A DNA stretch of 64,000 nt from Trifolium pratense. Lineage: Eukaryota > Streptophyta > Magnoliopsida > Fabales > Fabaceae. A program made the position numbers and the translations under genes. Every line of letters begins with the position of its first letter. Position 1 is the first letter of the stretch. The stretch is from assembly GCF_020283565.1 (NCBI RefSeq), contig NC_060060.1:29140001-29204000 (forward strand). The letters are read 5' to 3'. Below are positions 61,104 to 64,000 of this stretch, one piece after another. The notes beneath the pieces were generated by a model. That model made no database searches and had not been told where the DNA came from. It worked only from the letters and a program-made list of their open reading frames with translations.

Positions 61104-63456
61104 ATGAGGTGTGGTTGCTTTAGAAGATTATCTATAAAGAAGGAAAAACGTCCTAATAATTATATTTCTAGTGAAATTGAAGGTGAGGTTCTGCTTTTAG
61201 TGGTTAATTACTTTTCTTTTTTTTTTTTTTCCATTTTTTTTTATTTTTTATTAATTTTTTCAACAATTCTAGTTACTTATCACTTATTTGTGTTGTTGTG
61301 TGGCTTTTTCTTGATTATTAGTTTTTCTATGATTTTTTAGGCAAATAATAGTTTCTTTTGTTGTGCAGGTTATCCTTTGGATAATATTAGGAATTTTTCT
61401 GATAAAGAATTGTGTTTGGCAACTGATAATTATCATTTAAGGAATAAGATAGGAAGAGGAGGTTTTGGAACTGTTTTTCAGGTACTTAACTTAACTGATC
61501 CTTCAATTTTTATTTTTTATTTTTATAAGTTCTTTTCTTTCTAATCCACCTTAATTAGGGTCTTTGACCGCACCCTAAGGTATGTTCACGGCTTAGACCT
61601 TTGAGCCCGCTATGAGACTAACCCTCACGTCAGCAGTGGAACATCCGTTTCTTTTTTTTTTTATATTGGGTTATGTTGTCTTTCAAATGAGCGACTCCGT
61701 GAATCTTTTTTTTGGGAGAGTCATGTTATCAACTCTCTCGAGTCTTGACACCATGTTGTTTCTGATGTTTTCTAATTTGTATAAAACATTAGTATTGTTT
61801 TAAGCTCTCTAGAGAATTAGTAAAAAAGATATAAATTATATTTTATTATTGAATTTTGAGTCTTGAGCACATTGTATTTGTATTTTTATGTGCTAGTTTA
61901 CTTAGGCTTAGGAAGTGTATATGCTTCCAACAAATGACATCACATTTTATCATTTTATATTTATATTTTATTATTACAATTGTTAAGCCATTCTAAGTAA
62001 ATGTTAATGGGACAATTTTGATAGGGAACATTAAAAGATGGAAGAAAGATAGCAGTGAAGCCACTTTCTGTTGGATCAAAGCAAGGAGTTCGCGAATTTT
62101 TAACCGAAATTAATACCTTATCATACGTTAAACACGAAAACCTTGTTGAATTGGTTGGATTTTGCGTTCAAGGACCTAATCGTACGGTCGTCTATGAGTA
62201 TGTCGAAAATGGAAACCTTCATACTGCATTACTTGGTAACAAGAAATCAAATATCAAACTAGAGTGGAGAAAACGATCTGCTATTTGCGTCGGTACTGCT
62301 AAAGGTCTTGCATATCTTCATGAAGAACTTGCACAACATATTGTACATAGAGACATCAAAGCTAGTAATGTATTACTTGATAAAGACTTCAATCCCAAAA
62401 TAGGTGATTTTGGTATGGCCAAATTATTTCCAGATGATATCACTCACATCAGCACAAGAATCGCAGGAACAACGTACGTATATTTAGTTTTGGTGTTTAT
62501 AATTGTACTACGAAAGTGATCGATAATTTACACTGCTTTTGGTTTTGATTTAAACAGTGGTTACTTAGCACCAGAATATGCATTAGGTGGACAATTAACT
62601 AAGAAAGCTGATGTATACAGCTTTGGAGTTCTTATACTTGAAATAATAAGTGGCAAAAGCAGCTCAAGGACAAATTGGGAAGGATCACAAAAATCTCTCT
62701 TAGAATGGGTACATAAGTCTCAATTTCCTATATTTATAAGTTGATATTAATTTTGACAGTGTCGGCGTAACACTGTTTACACTGTCAACCAATCACAAAG
62801 CACCATTTGTATGATTCTTAAAGTAGATATGATTGAATTCCGTAAGGGAAGCTTAGTTGATAGTGGAGGGGCCCGGGTTCGAACCCTGGACTCTCCACTT
62901 CTCCACACTTATAGTGTGTGAGTCTAGTCACTAGGTTACTCGATAAAAATAAAAGTAGTAGTTACGATTGAAATAAGATAATTATAGTGATTTAACGATT
63001 GTGATTGATTGACAGTGTAAAAAATATTTACACTATCAGTGCATATCGATTGAAACTTTGAAAGATATGTTTATTGTTCTGAATGTGATTAGAGTGGACA
63101 TATCATATATTGATGATTGTGTGCTCTAACAGGCATGGCATCTTCATGAAGAGGAGAAATGGTTGGAGCTAGTAGATCAAGACATGGAAGAATTTTCTGA
63201 GAAAGAAGTAATCAAGTACATTAAGGTTGCTCTTTTCTGCACACAAGCAGCAGCAAAAAGAAGGCCATTGATGACTCAGGTGGTTGATATGCTAACTAAG
63301 GATATTCAGCTCAATGAGAAGCAGCTAACAGCACCAGGATTGTTCAATACGAATGTTGGAGAATCGTCTCAAAAGAAATCAAACCCCGAATCTTTAGTTT
63401 ATCACACTAGTTCTACTGAGGCTCTGGCTAGTATTACCGAGGTCACAGCCAGGTGA
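61104..63456 (+). CDS. Cytoplasmic receptor-like Ser/Thr kinase (At3g09010/CRPK1-like)
   Basis: A membrane-associated kinase without ectodomain, related to Arabidopsis At3g09010 and to cold-responsive CRPK1; substrates here are unknown. Exons 61104-61182, 61369-61481, 62025-62473, 62558-62708 and 63133-63456 are in phase and give 371 residues. The start [10 protein letters not shown] has two cysteines suited to S-acylation; there is no signal peptide or transmembrane segment. The kinase core is complete: glycine loop [10 protein letters not shown] (54-63), Lys76 in IAVK, HRD at 172-174 in [11 protein letters not shown] at 192-194, and APE at 218-220 in GYLAPEYA. The HRD arginine marks it as an RD kinase. 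The C-terminal tail is Ser/Thr-rich. Intron 4 hosts a MITE. Nothing is missing. Confidence 0.95.
62754..63042. mobile_element. MITE in kinase intron 4, with internal tRNA-like boxes
   Basis: About 290 bp bounded by mirrored ends of about 43 bp: left gacagtgtcggcgtaacact and then tttacactgtcaaccaatca; right tgattgattgacagtgtaaa and then tttacactatcagtgc. Inside, 62841-62900 has gcttagttgatagtgg and ccgggttcgaaccctgg, which look like pol III A and B boxes. The end motif is shared with 25427-25532 and 25848-25951. Confidence 0.65.
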
Positions 63457-64000
63457 TGATGCCTATATAATTCTGTGTGAAAATGAAAGAAAAAATTAAT
63501 GGATTAGTCCAAGCAGTGAAGATTTTGGTTTTTCTTGGATTTGAGCCTTATAAACGAGAAAACATAGATGCAGAGAGAGCTTTGGCGTCTATACATTGGA
63601 CAAGTTCATCGGCTGGACTCGAATTTGTCAAGGTTTAACATGACTTCTAGATACTAGGGTCTAGACTCTAGGTGTGAAAAGTGAAAGATAAATTACATTG
63701 TATTCATTTGTTTTCTTTGATAAATCTTTGTAATGCTTCTTGTAGTAAATTTGTTGTGTTATACTAACTGATATCAATTAAAAAAAAAATAGATTAGTTG
63801 AGTTGCTTAGCCTCACTCTATTTAATTTCTCTCATGCTTGAGCAATAAACGCAACAAACCAACAATACACTGGTCCGAGTGGAATTAAAGTTAGATCTGA
63901 GATTACTTAAGTAAAGTCTTGGATTTGAACCTTGTAGATGAAAAAATATAGTCAGAGACCACGCTAGAGATGGCTAGGGGGATAAATCAAGTCACTTAAG
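63457..64000. other. Kinase 3' flank
   Basis: 3' UTR of the kinase gene, with a probable polyadenylation zone near 63700-63790 (tttgtaatg, A run), then AT-rich sequence without recognisable features to the window edge. Confidence 0.5.

Overview
The window is plant nuclear DNA. It is AT-rich, with intron-split genes, GT-AG splice sites, many MITEs and broken retroelements. The genes and the MITE families look like a papilionoid legume, most likely Medicago/Trifolium-like; I infer this from recognised sequence features and did not search a database. No bacterial, organellar or viral genes were seen.

Layout. 0-5 kb: head-to-head remnants of a hAT transposase, the first three exons of allantoinase (minus strand, running off the left edge), and a long inverted repeat built from an RPA70-like fragment. 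5.5-9.3 kb: a tRNA-Val(UAC) and a sphingolipid delta4-desaturase. 11.6-14.5 kb: an AIRP2-type RING E3 ligase. 15-18.3 kb: a gene-free stretch with a SINE, MITEs and a roughly 650-bp tandem duplication. 18.3-20.3 kb: a CBS-domain protein (CBSX5-like). 21.1-23.0 kb: intronless acetolactate synthase. 26.4-33.7 kb: the 18-exon gene for U2AF65. 36.1-37.4 and 42.6-43.8 kb: two nearly identical TSJT1/AILP1-like genes, separated by a telomere-motif palindrome and by LINE and Ty1/copia remnants. 45.5-56.5 kb: the 16-exon gene for Mediator subunit MED16/SFR6 (minus strand). 56.6-61 kb: nested DNA transposons. 61.1-63.5 kb: a cytoplasmic receptor-like kinase.

The genes do not form a pathway; this is an ordinary euchromatic stretch of unrelated housekeeping and stress-related genes. 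All nine main gene models could be assembled with exon phases that match throughout, and the proteins are full length for their families. The exception is allantoinase, whose remaining exons should lie left of the window.

The more unusual content is between genes: the RPA-like hairpin, the telomere-like palindrome centred on (AT)41, a Harbinger-type element nested in an element with a 9-bp target duplication, paired tandem units that each carry a different Stowaway insertion, and the recent TSJT1-like duplication in which one base change moved the stop codon. I did not find a convincing new biological system; the hairpin loci are the best candidates for new small-RNA sources.
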